Origin: Rhizobacter sp. OV335
GTDB taxonomy: Bacteria; Pseudomonadota; Gammaproteobacteria; Burkholderiales; Burkholderiaceae_C
Length of the DNA stretch: 64,000 bases
NCBI RefSeq assembly: GCF_900142965.1
Contig: NZ_FRCQ01000031.1
Coordinates: 1 to 64,000, forward strand
Direction of reading: 5' to 3'
Shown: positions 37,219-45,312 of the stretch, one piece after another
Position numbering within the stretch: position 1 is the first letter of the stretch
Layout: each line of letters starts with the position of its first letter
Translations under genes and position numbers: made by a program
The notes under the pieces: generated by a model
Database searches by the model: none
The model's input: the letters and a program-made list of their open reading frames with translations, nothing else
Told to the model about the DNA's origin: nothing

Positions 37219-38421
37219 TCAGACCCGCTCGACCACCACCGCAATGCCCTGGCCGACGCCGATGCACATAGTGCACAGCGCGTAGCGCCCACCGCTGCGG
37301 TGCAGCTGGTTCACCGCGGTCGTCACCAGCCGCGCCCCGCTCGCGCCGAGCGGGTGGCCGAGCGCGATCGCGCCGCCGTTCGGGTTGACGCGCGCATCGT
37401 CGTCCTGCAGCCCGAGGTCGCGCAGCACCGCGAGGCCCTGCGCCGCGAACGCCTCGTTCAGCTCGATCACGTCGATCTGGTCGAGCCGCAGCCCGGTCAG
37501 CGCCAGCACGCGCCGCGTCGCCGGTGCCGGGCCCATGCCCATGATGCGCGGCGCCAAGCCGGCCGTCGCCATGCCGAGCACGCGGGCCCGCGGCGTCAGG
37601 CCATGGCGTGCCGCGGCGGCCTCGCTCGCCAGCAGCAGCGCGCAGGCCCCGTCGTTGACGCCCGAGGCATTGCCGGCCGTCACCGTGCCGTCCGGCCGCA
37701 CCACGCCCTTCAGCTTCGCCAGCGCTTCGAGCGAGGTCTCGCGCGGGTGCTCGTCCTGCGTCACGACGAGCGCATCGCCCTTCTTCTGCGCGATCGTCAC
37801 CGGCGTGATCTCGGCGTCGAAGAAGCCGGCCTTCTGCGCCGCGACGGCCTTCAGCTGCGACGCGAGCGCCATCCGGTCCTGCGCGTCGCGCGCGATGCCG
37901 AAATCGGCCGCGACGTTCTCCGCCGTTTCCGGCATCGAGTCGACGCCGTGCATCTCCTTCATCAGCTTGTTGACGAAGCGCCAGCCGATCGTCGTGTCGT
38001 GGATCGCGGTGCTGCGGCTGAACGCGCTCTCGGCCTTCGGCATCACGAACGGCGCGCGGCTCATGCTCTCGACACCGCCGGCGATCATCAGGCCGGCCTC
38101 GCCGCTGCGGATCGCGCGCGCCGCGCTGCCCACCGCATCCATGCCCGAGCCGCACAGCCGGTTGATCGTCATGCCCGGCACGCCGATCGGCAGGCCGGCC
38201 AGCAGCGCCGACATGCGCGCGACATTGCGGTTGTCTTCGCCGGCCTGGTTCGCGCAGCCGAACAGCACGTCGTCGACCGCGTCCCAGTCGACGCCGGCGT
38301 TGCGCGCCATCAGCGCCTTCAGCGGAATCGCGCCCAGGTCGTCGGTGCGCACCGACGAGAGCGCGCCGCCGTAGCGGCCGAAGGGCGTGCGGATTGCATC
38401 GCAGATGAAGGCTTGTGTCAT
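37219..38421 (-). CDS. pcaF: 3-oxoadipyl-CoA thiolase
   Basis: A 400-residue thiolase that cleaves 3-oxoadipyl-CoA to succinyl-CoA and acetyl-CoA at the end of the beta-ketoadipate pathway. The nucleophile Cys is in NRLCGSGMDA (about residue 90). The C-terminal GGAIALGHPLGASGARL and CTMCIGVGQG carry the catalytic His and Cys. 'DAIRTPFGRYGGAL' at the N-terminus matches PcaF rather than general acetoacetyl-CoA thiolases. It lies 9 bases after pcaJ, which supports the specific name. Confidence 0.92.
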   Translation of the reverse strand: MTQAFICDAIRTPFGRYGGALSSVRTDDLGAIPLKALMARNAGVDWDAVDDVLFGCANQAGEDNRNVARMSALLAGLPIGVPGMTINRLCGSGMDAVGSAARAIRSGEAGLMIAGGVESMSRAPFVMPKAESAFSRSTAIHDTTIGWRFVNKLMKEMHGVDSMPETAENVAADFGIARDAQDRMALASQLKAVAAQKAGFFDAEITPVTIAQKKGDALVVTQDEHPRETSLEALAKLKGVVRPDGTVTAGNASGVNDGACALLLASEAAAARHGLTPRARVLGMATAGLAPRIMGMGPAPATRRVLALTGLRLDQIDVIELNEAFAAQGLAVLRDLGLQDDDARVNPNGGAIALGHPLGASGARLVTTAVNQLHRSGGRYALCTMCIGVGQGIAVVVERV

Positions 38422-38430
38422 TGGAATCTC

Positions 38431-39072
38431 TCAGGCGATCAGCGGCAGGCCGCTCAACCGCTGCAGTTCATCGAAGGGCAGGCCGTGGAAAGTCTCCACC
38501 ACTTTCAGCCCGGCGGCCGTCACGTCGATGACAGCCAGGTCGGTGTAGATGCGGCTCACGCAGGCCACGCCGGTCAACGGGTAGCTGCACTCGGCGACGA
38601 TCTTGCTCTCGCCGGCCTTGGTCAGGTGTTCCATCATCACGAAGGTCCGCTTCGCGCCGATCGCCAGGTCCATCGCGCCGCCGACCGCGGGGATCGCATC
38701 CGGCGCGCCGGTGTGCCAGTTCGCCAGGTCGCCGCGCGCCGACACCTGGAACGCGCCGAGCACGCAGATGTCGAGGTGGCCGCCGCGCATCATCGCGAAG
38801 CTGTCGGCATGGTGAAAGAACGCGCCGCCGGCCAGCAGCGTCACCGGCTGCTTGCCGGCATTGATCAGGTCGTAGTCTTCGTCGCCCGCGGCCGGTGCCG
38901 GGCCCATGCCGAGCAGGCCGTTCTCGCTGTGCAGGAAGATCTCGCGCTCGCGCGGCAGGTGGTTGGCCACGAGCGTCGGCAGGCCGATGCCGAGGTTCAC
39001 GTACGCGCCCTCGGGAATGTCGCGCGCCACACGGGCCGCCATCTGGTCTCGGTTGAGTCCTTGCATCGCCAT
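38431..39072 (-). CDS. pcaJ: 3-oxoacid CoA-transferase subunit B
   Basis: A 213-residue subunit that with PcaI activates 3-oxoadipate using succinyl-CoA. The catalytic Glu is in 'FLHSENGLLGMGP'. The family motifs 'YVNLGIGLPTLVA' and 'DLAVIDVTAAGLKVVE' are present. The start ATG (39070-39072) overlaps the pcaI stop by one base. A related use in acetoacetate metabolism (ScoB/AtoA) cannot be ruled out, but the neighbouring pcaF favours the beta-ketoadipate role. Confidence 0.91.
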   Translation of the reverse strand: MAMQGLNRDQMAARVARDIPEGAYVNLGIGLPTLVANHLPREREIFLHSENGLLGMGPAPAAGDEDYDLINAGKQPVTLLAGGAFFHHADSFAMMRGGHLDICVLGAFQVSARGDLANWHTGAPDAIPAVGGAMDLAIGAKRTFVMMEHLTKAGESKIVAECSYPLTGVACVSRIYTDLAVIDVTAAGLKVVETFHGLPFDELQRLSGLPLIA

Positions 39073-39773
39073 CACGCCGCCTGCTTGAAGCCGGCCGGGC
39101 CGGTGCTGCTGCGCGGCACCTGCACGACGCGCTGCACGAAGATGCCCGGCGTCACGATGTGCTCCGGGTCGAGCTCGCCGAGCGCCACCACCTCGTGCAC
39201 CGACGCGATGCTCAGCTTCGCCGCCATCGCCATGATCGGCCCGAAGTTTCGCGCGGTCTTGCGGTAGACCAGGTTGCCCCAGCGGTCGCCGCGCTCGGCC
39301 TTGATCAGCGCCACGTCGGCATGGATCGGCGACTCGAGCACGTACATGCGGCCGTCGATCTCGCGCGTTTCCTTGCCGCGCGCGAGCTCGGTACCGTAGC
39401 CGGTGGGCGTGAAGAAGCCGCCGATGCCGGCACCCGCCGCGCGGATGCGCTCGGCCAGGTTGCCCTGCGGCACCAGTTCGAGCTCGATGCGGCCACTGCG
39501 GTACAGCCCGTCGAACACCTGCGAATCGACCTGGCGCGGAAAACTGCAGATGATCTTGCGCACGCGGCCGGTCGCGAGCAGCGCGGCCAGGCCGGTCTCG
39601 CCGTTGCCGGCGTTGTTGTTGACGATGGTCAGGTCACGCGCGCCCTGCGCGATCAGCGCGTCGATCAGCTCGCCCGGCTGGCCGGCACCGCCGAAGCCGC
39701 CGATCATCACCGTCGCGCCGTCGGGCACGCCGGCCAGCGCCTCCTGCACCGAATCGCAGAGCTTGTTGATCAT
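39072..39773 (-). CDS. pcaI: 3-oxoacid CoA-transferase subunit A
   Basis: A 233-residue subunit: 'DGATVMIGGFGGAGQPGELIDALI' near the N-terminus, and 'GGFFTPTGYGTELARGKETREIDG', which lines the CoA site. The ATG at 39771-39773 has GGGAA 5 bases before it; an in-frame ATG four codons upstream (39783-39785) is less likely. It is the first gene of pcaI-pcaJ-pcaF. Two 15-base dyads lie 33-67 bases before the start, implying a specific regulator encoded elsewhere. Confidence 0.91.
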   Translation of the reverse strand: MINKLCDSVQEALAGVPDGATVMIGGFGGAGQPGELIDALIAQGARDLTIVNNNAGNGETGLAALLATGRVRKIICSFPRQVDSQVFDGLYRSGRIELELVPQGNLAERIRAAGAGIGGFFTPTGYGTELARGKETREIDGRMYVLESPIHADVALIKAERGDRWGNLVYRKTARNFGPIMAMAAKLSIASVHEVVALGELDPEHIVTPGIFVQRVVQVPRSSTGPAGFKQAA

Positions 39774-39805
39774 TGCGTTCCCCATGAAGGCCGACGACGT
39801 CAAAA

Positions 39806-39839
39806 GTTCTTTTGACGAACGCCGGTTCTTTATTGGAAC
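39806..39839 (-). promoter_or_regulatory. Paired GTTC-N7-GAAC dyads upstream of pcaIJF
   Basis: GTTCTTTTGACGAAC (39806-39820) and GTTCTTTATTGGAAC (39825-39839) share both half sites and the 7-base spacer. Their start-to-start distance is 19 bases, close to two helical turns. The stretch is AT-rich against its surroundings. Tandem dyads with GTTC half sites suit IclR-type regulators such as PcaR or PcaU, which control these genes in other bacteria. No such gene lies in the window. Confidence 0.55.
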
Positions 39840-39857
39840 ATTGTAGGGTTCAGTCTG

Positions 39858-39966
39858 AAGCCCGGCAACGCCCGGGCACCTTCAAGCGGCCGCCGTGGGA
39901 CCGGCTTTGCCGGACCACTGGCGGCGCCCCCTTGAGGGGGAGGCGCGCAGCGCCTCGGGGGTGGGG
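39858..39966. repeat. Cluster of GC-rich palindromes after the saccharopine-dehydrogenase-like gene
   Basis: Four short dyads follow each other: CCCGG/CCGGG around 39861-39876, CCGGCTTTGCCGG (39901-39913), CCCCCTTGAGGGGG (39927-39940) and GGCGCGCAGCGCC (39942-39954). This composite is widespread between genes in Comamonadaceae and relatives. It starts 3 bases after the minus-strand gene at 39969 ends and probably stops its transcript before the pca promoter. Confidence 0.8.
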
Positions 39967-39968
39967 CA

Positions 39969-41087
39969 TCAAGCCGCTTTCGCCAACTCGTTCATCGCGT
40001 AGACGCGGCCGAAGCGGTTGGCCAGGAAGTCGGCCAGCAGCACGTCTTCCTGCCGCACGAAGCCCTTCTGCGGCAGCTGGCCGTTCGCCAGCATGTCGAG
40101 GATCGCGCACAGGCTGCTCGCGGTGGTGATCTGGATCGCGCTGCGCAGCCTGCCGGCCAGCACGTGCGCATAGGTCTTGCGCGCGTAGGTGTTCTGCACG
40201 AGGCGCCCGTCCTTCATGCCGGAGACGGTGACGAACACGATCACCACGTCCTGCATCGTCGTCGGCACGGCCTGTTCGAGGATGTCCTTCAGCACGTCGC
40301 GCCGGTCCTTCAGCCGCAGGTCGTGCAGCAGCGCCTTCATGATCGCGGCGTGGCCGGGATAGCGGATGGTGCGGTAGTTCAGCGTGCGCACCTTGCCGGC
40401 CAGCGTCTCGCACAGCGTGCCGAGGCCGCCGGAGGTGTTGAAGGCCTCGTACAGCACGCCGTCGAGCGAGAACTCCTCGCGCTCCTCGAGCGCCGGCACC
40501 TCGCGCTTCACGCCGTCGACGATCGCCTCGCAGGGCTCGCAGTACTCGTTGATGACGCCCTCGGTGCTCCAGGTCAGGTTGTAGTTCAGCGCATTGCTCG
40601 GGTAGGCCGGCAGCGCGCCGACGCGCATGCGCACGCTGTCGAGCGTGTCGAAGCCGCGCGCCAGGTCGGCCGCGACGATCGAGATGAAGCCGGGCGCCAG
40701 CCCGCATTGCGGGATGAAGGCGGTGCCGGCGCCCACTGCCAGCTCGCGGATGCGCCGGGTGCTGGCCACGTCTTCGGTCAGGTCGAGGTAGTGGACGCCG
40801 ATGTCGCGCGCCGCCTGCGCCACCTTGGCCGTCAGGTGGTAGGGCGCCGCGCTCAGCACCGCAAAGCGGCCGCGCAGCGCGCTGCGCAGCTTCTCGGCAT
40901 CGTTCACGTCGAGCACCAGCGTCGACAGGCCGGGGGTGCCGGCCATCTCGTTGGCGATGTCCGCGAGTTGGGCCGCCGAACGGTCGGCCACCGTCACGGT
41001 GTAGCGCTCGCCACCACTCGCCGAGGCCAGCAAGGCCCCCACCACGGAGCCGATCTTGCCGCCGCCGATCACCAGGATGTCTTTCAT
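39969..41087 (-). CDS. Saccharopine dehydrogenase-family oxidoreductase
   Basis: A 372-residue NAD(P)-dependent enzyme. The N-terminal Rossmann motif is 'MKDILVIGGGKIGSVVGALLA'. 'LDLTEDVASTRRIRELA', 'IPQCGLAPGFISIVAADLA' and 'YNLTWSTEGVINEYCEPCEAIVDG' are the family-conserved parts of saccharopine or L-lysine dehydrogenases. In soil bacteria such stand-alone proteins are usually annotated as lysine dehydrogenase or saccharopine reductase, feeding lysine breakdown. The substrate is not proven by sequence. The start at 41085-41087 matches the Rossmann strand. It diverges from its probable Lrp-type regulator. Confidence 0.87.
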   Translation of the reverse strand: MKDILVIGGGKIGSVVGALLASASGGERYTVTVADRSAAQLADIANEMAGTPGLSTLVLDVNDAEKLRSALRGRFAVLSAAPYHLTAKVAQAARDIGVHYLDLTEDVASTRRIRELAVGAGTAFIPQCGLAPGFISIVAADLARGFDTLDSVRMRVGALPAYPSNALNYNLTWSTEGVINEYCEPCEAIVDGVKREVPALEEREEFSLDGVLYEAFNTSGGLGTLCETLAGKVRTLNYRTIRYPGHAAIMKALLHDLRLKDRRDVLKDILEQAVPTTMQDVVIVFVTVSGMKDGRLVQNTYARKTYAHVLAGRLRSAIQITTASSLCAILDMLANGQLPQKGFVRQEDVLLADFLANRFGRVYAMNELAKAA

Positions 41088-41149
41088 TGCCGCCTCGCAT
41101 GCTGTGGGGAATGACGGCGATTGTCCGAAGCATCCGATCAAAAGGCAGC

Positions 41150-41160
41150 TTGAAATTCAA
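41150..41160. promoter_or_regulatory. TTGAAATTCAA dyad in the divergent promoter gap
   Basis: A perfect 11-base palindrome lies in the 120-base gap between the saccharopine-dehydrogenase-like gene and the Lrp-type regulator. It sits in the AT-rich middle of the gap. It is a candidate Lrp-family operator. Confidence 0.45.
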
Positions 41161-41207
41161 CGAAACGACGGGCACATTCCGGCATATCGCCGACAAGCTC
41201 CGACGAA

Positions 41208-41648
41208 ATGACCAAACCCATCCTCGACAAGACCGATCACACGCTGCTCGCGCTGCTGCGCGAGAACGCCCGCGCCTCCACCGCCGAGCTGGCGCGGCGC
41301 CTCGCGCTGTCGCGCACCACGGTGCAGAGCCGGCTCGAGCGGCTGGAGCGGCAGCGGGTGGTCGCCGGCTACACGATCGTCGTGCCGGACGAGCTCGAAG
41401 CCGCGCTGGTGCGCGCCCACGTGCTGATCACGGTGGCGCCGCGCCAGAGCGCCGCCATCGAGGCGGCGCTGCGCAAGATCGCCGAGGTGCGGGTGCTGCA
41501 CTCGGTCAGCGGCCCGTTCGACCTCATTGCGATCGTCGCGGCGCAGTCGATCGGCGAGCTCGACGCGCTGATCGACCGCATCGGCGCGCTCGAAGGGGTC
41601 GAGCGCACGACCTCGGCGATCGTGCTGTCGACCCGAATAGAGCGGTAA
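41208..41648 (+). CDS. Lrp/AsnC-family transcriptional regulator
   Basis: A 146-residue regulator. The HTH reads 'LDKTDHTLLALLRENARASTAELARRLALSRTTVQSRLERLERQRVVAGY', followed by a RAM domain ('VLHSVSGPFDLIAIVAAQSIGELDALIDRIGALEGVERTTSAIVLS'). It is shorter than the Lrp-like protein at 22838 and belongs to a different subgroup. Divergence from the dehydrogenase gene suggests local control, perhaps by lysine. Confidence 0.92.
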   Translation: MTKPILDKTDHTLLALLRENARASTAELARRLALSRTTVQSRLERLERQRVVAGYTIVVPDELEAALVRAHVLITVAPRQSAAIEAALRKIAEVRVLHSVSGPFDLIAIVAAQSIGELDALIDRIGALEGVERTTSAIVLSTRIER

Positions 41649-41815
41649 AAGTCACGGACGGTGGTCCTGAATCGCGGTTTCCTGTCAGAGTTAGCAGGTG
41701 TGAGGACATGTGTCCCTCGGGATAATGAACTTCAAGTCAAGGCACCCAGCCGCCGAAAACCTTGCAAGCGTGCCCCGTGGCGCGCACCCCTGGTCCGAGG
41801 TTGCTCGCCATCCGC

Positions 41816-43117
41816 ATGAAAGAAGCCATCTCCCCATTGGTCATCGAGGTCCAGGAACTGCGCGTCGGGATGTTCGTTCATCTCGACGTGGGTTGGATGG
41901 CGCACCCGTTTCCGCTCAGCAGCTTCAAGCTGACGACGGCCGACCAGATCGCGACCATCCGCAGCCTCGGGCTGCCGCGCGTGCGCTGGAGCCCGGACAA
42001 GAGCGACCCGCCGCCGGTGACCACGCCGGTGGTCGAAACTCCCGCCGCGCAGGCGCCGCTGGCTGCCCCGGCAGCGCCCGCCGAATCCCCTGAAGTCAGC
42101 GAACGCCGCCGCCTGCGCGAAGCCCTGGCGGCCGAGCGCGCGTCGCTCGCCGTCTGCGAGCGCCAGTTCGCCGAAGCCACCAAGGCCTGCAAGCAGTCGC
42201 TCGATCTGGTGACGGCCAAGCCGCAGCAGGCGCGCGAGAACACCGAGGCGCTGAGCCGGGCCTTCGTCGACAAGATGCTGGCGGCGCAAGACCTGTGCAT
42301 CCGCCTGCTGAGCGACGGCATCGGCGACAAGGCGTCGATGCATTCGGTCAACGTCGCCGTGATCTCGCTGCTGATGGGCAAGACCTTCGGGCTGTCGTCG
42401 CCCGAGATGATGGACCTGGGCGTCGGCGCGCTGCTGCACGACATCGGCAAGATCGAGCTGCCCGACCGCGTGCGCCACCGCGAAGAGCATTTCACCAACG
42501 CCGAGACCCAGTTCTATCAGGAGCACGTGACGCACGGCGTGACGCTGGCCAAGAAGATGGACCTGCAACCGGGTGCCACGCTGGTCATCGCGCAGCACCA
42601 CGAGCATGCCGACGGCAGCGGCTTTCCGCTCAAGCTCAACAGCGACCGCATGACGACGGCCGCGCGCATCGTCTCGCTGGTGAACCGCTACGACAACCTG
42701 TGCAACCCGCACGTGCCGTCGCGCGCGCTGACGCCGCACGAGGCGCTGTCGACGCTGTTCGCGCAGAGCAAGGCCAAGTTCGACACCGCGATCCTCGGCG
42801 CCTTCATCCGCATGATGGGCGTCTACCCGCCCGGCTCGACGGTGCAGCTCACCGACGACCGCTACGCGATGGTGGTGTCGGTCAACTCGACCCGGCCGCT
42901 GAAGCCGCGCGTGCTGGTGCACGACCCGAAGGTGCCGCGCGAGGAAGCGCTGATGCTCGACCTCGAGCTGACCCCGCGCCTGGGCATCCGCCGCAGCCTG
43001 AAGCCGCAGCAGCTGCCGACGGCCTCGCTGATCTACCTGTCGCCGCGCGCTCGCGTGGCCTACTTCTTCGAACCGGAGCAGGTGCCGGACACCGCGGACG
43101 CCGAGGCCGTTGCATGA
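41816..43117 (+). CDS. HD-GYP cyclic-di-GMP phosphodiesterase with DUF3391 domain
   Basis: A 433-residue protein. The N-terminal DUF3391 module ('ELRVGMFVHLDVGWMAHPFPLSSFKLTTADQIATIRSLGLPRVRW') is typical of HD-GYP proteins. A Pro/Ala linker and helix (about 65-150) lead to the HD-GYP domain: HD at 208-209 in LLHDIGKIELP, and HHEHADGSGFP at 261-271. The GYP motif reads GFP, a mild change also seen in active members. It would hydrolyse c-di-GMP to GMP. The start ATG at 41816 is at the DUF3391 edge. It overlaps the next c-di-GMP gene by ATGA. Confidence 0.92.
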   Translation: MKEAISPLVIEVQELRVGMFVHLDVGWMAHPFPLSSFKLTTADQIATIRSLGLPRVRWSPDKSDPPPVTTPVVETPAAQAPLAAPAAPAESPEVSERRRLREALAAERASLAVCERQFAEATKACKQSLDLVTAKPQQARENTEALSRAFVDKMLAAQDLCIRLLSDGIGDKASMHSVNVAVISLLMGKTFGLSSPEMMDLGVGALLHDIGKIELPDRVRHREEHFTNAETQFYQEHVTHGVTLAKKMDLQPGATLVIAQHHEHADGSGFPLKLNSDRMTTAARIVSLVNRYDNLCNPHVPSRALTPHEALSTLFAQSKAKFDTAILGAFIRMMGVYPPGSTVQLTDDRYAMVVSVNSTRPLKPRVLVHDPKVPREEALMLDLELTPRLGIRRSLKPQQLPTASLIYLSPRARVAYFFEPEQVPDTADAEAVA

Positions 43118-45186
43118 CCGTCCCCGACCCGATGCAGGGCCTGATCGATGGCCTGCTCGAGGCGGTGTGGCTGGTCGACGCCGGCAGCCTGAGGATCCGC
43201 GCGGCGAATGCCGCGGCCGGCGACCTGTTCGGCGTCGAGGCCGCCTCGCTGTGCGGCCGCGGCGCCACCGACCTGTGCGCGACGCCTGAAGACCTGGTGT
43301 TCTGGAGCGAGGCGTCGGCCGGGCTGGTCGACCAGATCGTCTCCGACACGCTGGTGCGCGATTTCTCCGGCCGCCTGCTGCCGGTGACGCGCCGCGTCAG
43401 CCGCATCGGCGACGGCCTGTTCCTGGTGACCTGCCGCGACCGCAGCGCGCAGCGCGCCGCCGAAGAAGAGCTCGAGACCCGCCTCGCCGAATTGCGCGCG
43501 ACGCTCGAATCGACCGCCGACGGCATCCTGGTGACCGACCTGTCGGGCCACATCCGCAGCTTCAACCACCGCTTCGCCGGCCTGTGGGCCCTGCCCGAGG
43601 AGGTGCTGGCCCGGCGCGACGACGCAGCGGTGCGCGACTGGATGCGCGCGAGCGTCGTCGACGGTGCCGACTACGAGCGCCGCCTCGCCGCGATCCAGGA
43701 AGCGACGATGCTGCAGACCAGCGACGTCTTCACGCTGCACTCCGGCCGCGTGCTGGAGCGGCTGACGCTGCCGCAGTGCACCCGCGGCCACCCGATCGGC
43801 CGGGTGTTCTCGTTCCGCGACATCACCGAGAAGCTGGCCGCCAGCGCGCGCATCGAGGAGCTGTCGCACACCGACGCGCTGACCGGCCTGCCGAACCGGC
43901 GGCTGCTGGCCGACCGCATCGAGTTCGCGCTCGCGATGGCGCAGCGCGGCGGCAACCCGTTCGCGCTGATGGTGCTGAACATCGACCGCTTCAAGCAGAT
44001 CAACGACACGCTCGGGCTGGGCGTCGGCGACCGCGTGCTGCTGGAGGTGACCGACCGCATCAAGGCCAGCCTGCGCAACGTCGACACGGTGGCGCGGCTG
44101 GGTGGCGACGAATTCGTGCTGCTGGTGCACCAGGCCGATGCCGTGGCGGCCGAGGCCACCGCGCGCCGCGTGATCGACGCGATGGCGCGGCCGTTCACGC
44201 TCGACACCGTCAGCTTCACCGTCACCTGCAGCATCGGCATCGCGCAGAGCCCGGCCGACGGCGACACGGCCGACGACCTGATGCGCCGCGCCGATGCCGC
44301 GATGCACCGCGTCAAGGAGGCGGGGCGCGCGAGCTTCCGCTTCCACCAGCCGCGCGGCGACGCCGGCCGGCGCGCCGACAACTCGCCGATGCAGATCGAC
44401 CATGCGATGCGCCAGGCGCTCGCGAGCGGCCAGTTCCGCCTGCATTACCAGCCGCAGATCGACCTGAAGAGCGGCCAGGTGATCGGTGCCGAGGCGCTGA
44501 TCCGCTGGCGCGACCCGGTGCTCGGCGAGGTCTCGCCCGCCGAGTTCATCCCGGTGGCCGAGGAGAGCGGCTTCATCATCGCGATCGGCGACTGGGTGCT
44601 GGCGCAGGCGGTCCGGCAGGCGGCCGCATGGCGCGCCAACGGACTGGAGATGCCGGTGTCGATCAACGTCTCGGCGCTGCAGTTCCAGCAGCCCGATTTC
44701 ATCGACCACGTGGCCGATGCGCTGAAGGGCGCGAGCCTGCCGGCCCGGCTGCTCGAGCTGGAGCTGACCGAATCGATCCTGATCCACGACGCCGCCGGCG
44801 CGCTGCAGCGGTTGCAGGCGCTGGAGCAGCTGGGCGTGCAGATGGCGATCGACGACTTCGGCACCGGCTATTCGAGCCTGGGCTACCTGAAGCGCTTCCC
44901 GATCGCGCGGCTGAAGATCGACCGCAGCTTCATCAAGAACCTGCCGGACGACACCAGCGATGTCGCGATCGTCAACGCGATCATCCAGCTCGGCCGGGCG
45001 TTGAACCTGCGCGTGATCGCCGAGGGCGTCGAGACCGAGGCGCAGCGGCAGTTCCTGCACGACGCCGGCTGCGACGAATTCCAGGGCTTCCTGTTCGCGC
45101 CGGCCCTCGACCACGGCAGCTTCGAGGGCCGCGTCGGCCGTGGCGAGCCGATGCCGCGGAGCGTGCGCCTGGTCCATCCCGTCTGA
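43114..45186 (+). CDS. PAS-PAS-GGDEF-EAL protein
   Basis: A 690-residue soluble signalling protein. Two PAS-like sensor segments occupy about 1-115 and 125-245. The GGDEF domain (about 250-415) has an intact GGDEF at 330-334. The EAL domain (about 430-680) has EALIRW at 460-465, DDFGTGYSSL and 'ESGFIIAIGDWVL'. Both catalytic signatures look complete, so it could make or break down c-di-GMP depending on input. No membrane helix is present. The start is inside the stop of the HD-GYP gene, pairing two proteins acting on the same second messenger. Confidence 0.93.
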   Translation: MTVPDPMQGLIDGLLEAVWLVDAGSLRIRAANAAAGDLFGVEAASLCGRGATDLCATPEDLVFWSEASAGLVDQIVSDTLVRDFSGRLLPVTRRVSRIGDGLFLVTCRDRSAQRAAEEELETRLAELRATLESTADGILVTDLSGHIRSFNHRFAGLWALPEEVLARRDDAAVRDWMRASVVDGADYERRLAAIQEATMLQTSDVFTLHSGRVLERLTLPQCTRGHPIGRVFSFRDITEKLAASARIEELSHTDALTGLPNRRLLADRIEFALAMAQRGGNPFALMVLNIDRFKQINDTLGLGVGDRVLLEVTDRIKASLRNVDTVARLGGDEFVLLVHQADAVAAEATARRVIDAMARPFTLDTVSFTVTCSIGIAQSPADGDTADDLMRRADAAMHRVKEAGRASFRFHQPRGDAGRRADNSPMQIDHAMRQALASGQFRLHYQPQIDLKSGQVIGAEALIRWRDPVLGEVSPAEFIPVAEESGFIIAIGDWVLAQAVRQAAAWRANGLEMPVSINVSALQFQQPDFIDHVADALKGASLPARLLELELTESILIHDAAGALQRLQALEQLGVQMAIDDFGTGYSSLGYLKRFPIARLKIDRSFIKNLPDDTSDVAIVNAIIQLGRALNLRVIAEGVETEAQRQFLHDAGCDEFQGFLFAPALDHGSFEGRVGRGEPMPRSVRLVHPV

Positions 45187-45256
45187 CCCATCCCGTTGAC
45201 CGAGCGCGTTTGACATGAACTGACATCGATCCGGGTCGCCGGGTCGGAAAGCCCGC

Positions 45257-45281
45257 ACGCCGCCGGGGCGTTTGCTTTTTT
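45257..45281 (+). terminator. Intrinsic terminator of the c-di-GMP operon
   Basis: ACGCC (45257-45261) pairs with GGCGT (45267-45271), and the T-rich run TTTGCTTTTTT (45271-45281) follows at once. It is one of the few terminators here with a real U tract. It separates the PAS-GGDEF-EAL gene from cfa. Confidence 0.6.
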
Positions 45282-45312
45282 CCCTACATTTTGGGGATCC
45301 AGGAGGATCCCG

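Noticed and set aside
45210-45215. TTGACA as a cfa promoter -35
   Set aside because: No acceptable -10 lies 16-18 bases downstream (GGGTCG), and a terminator follows.
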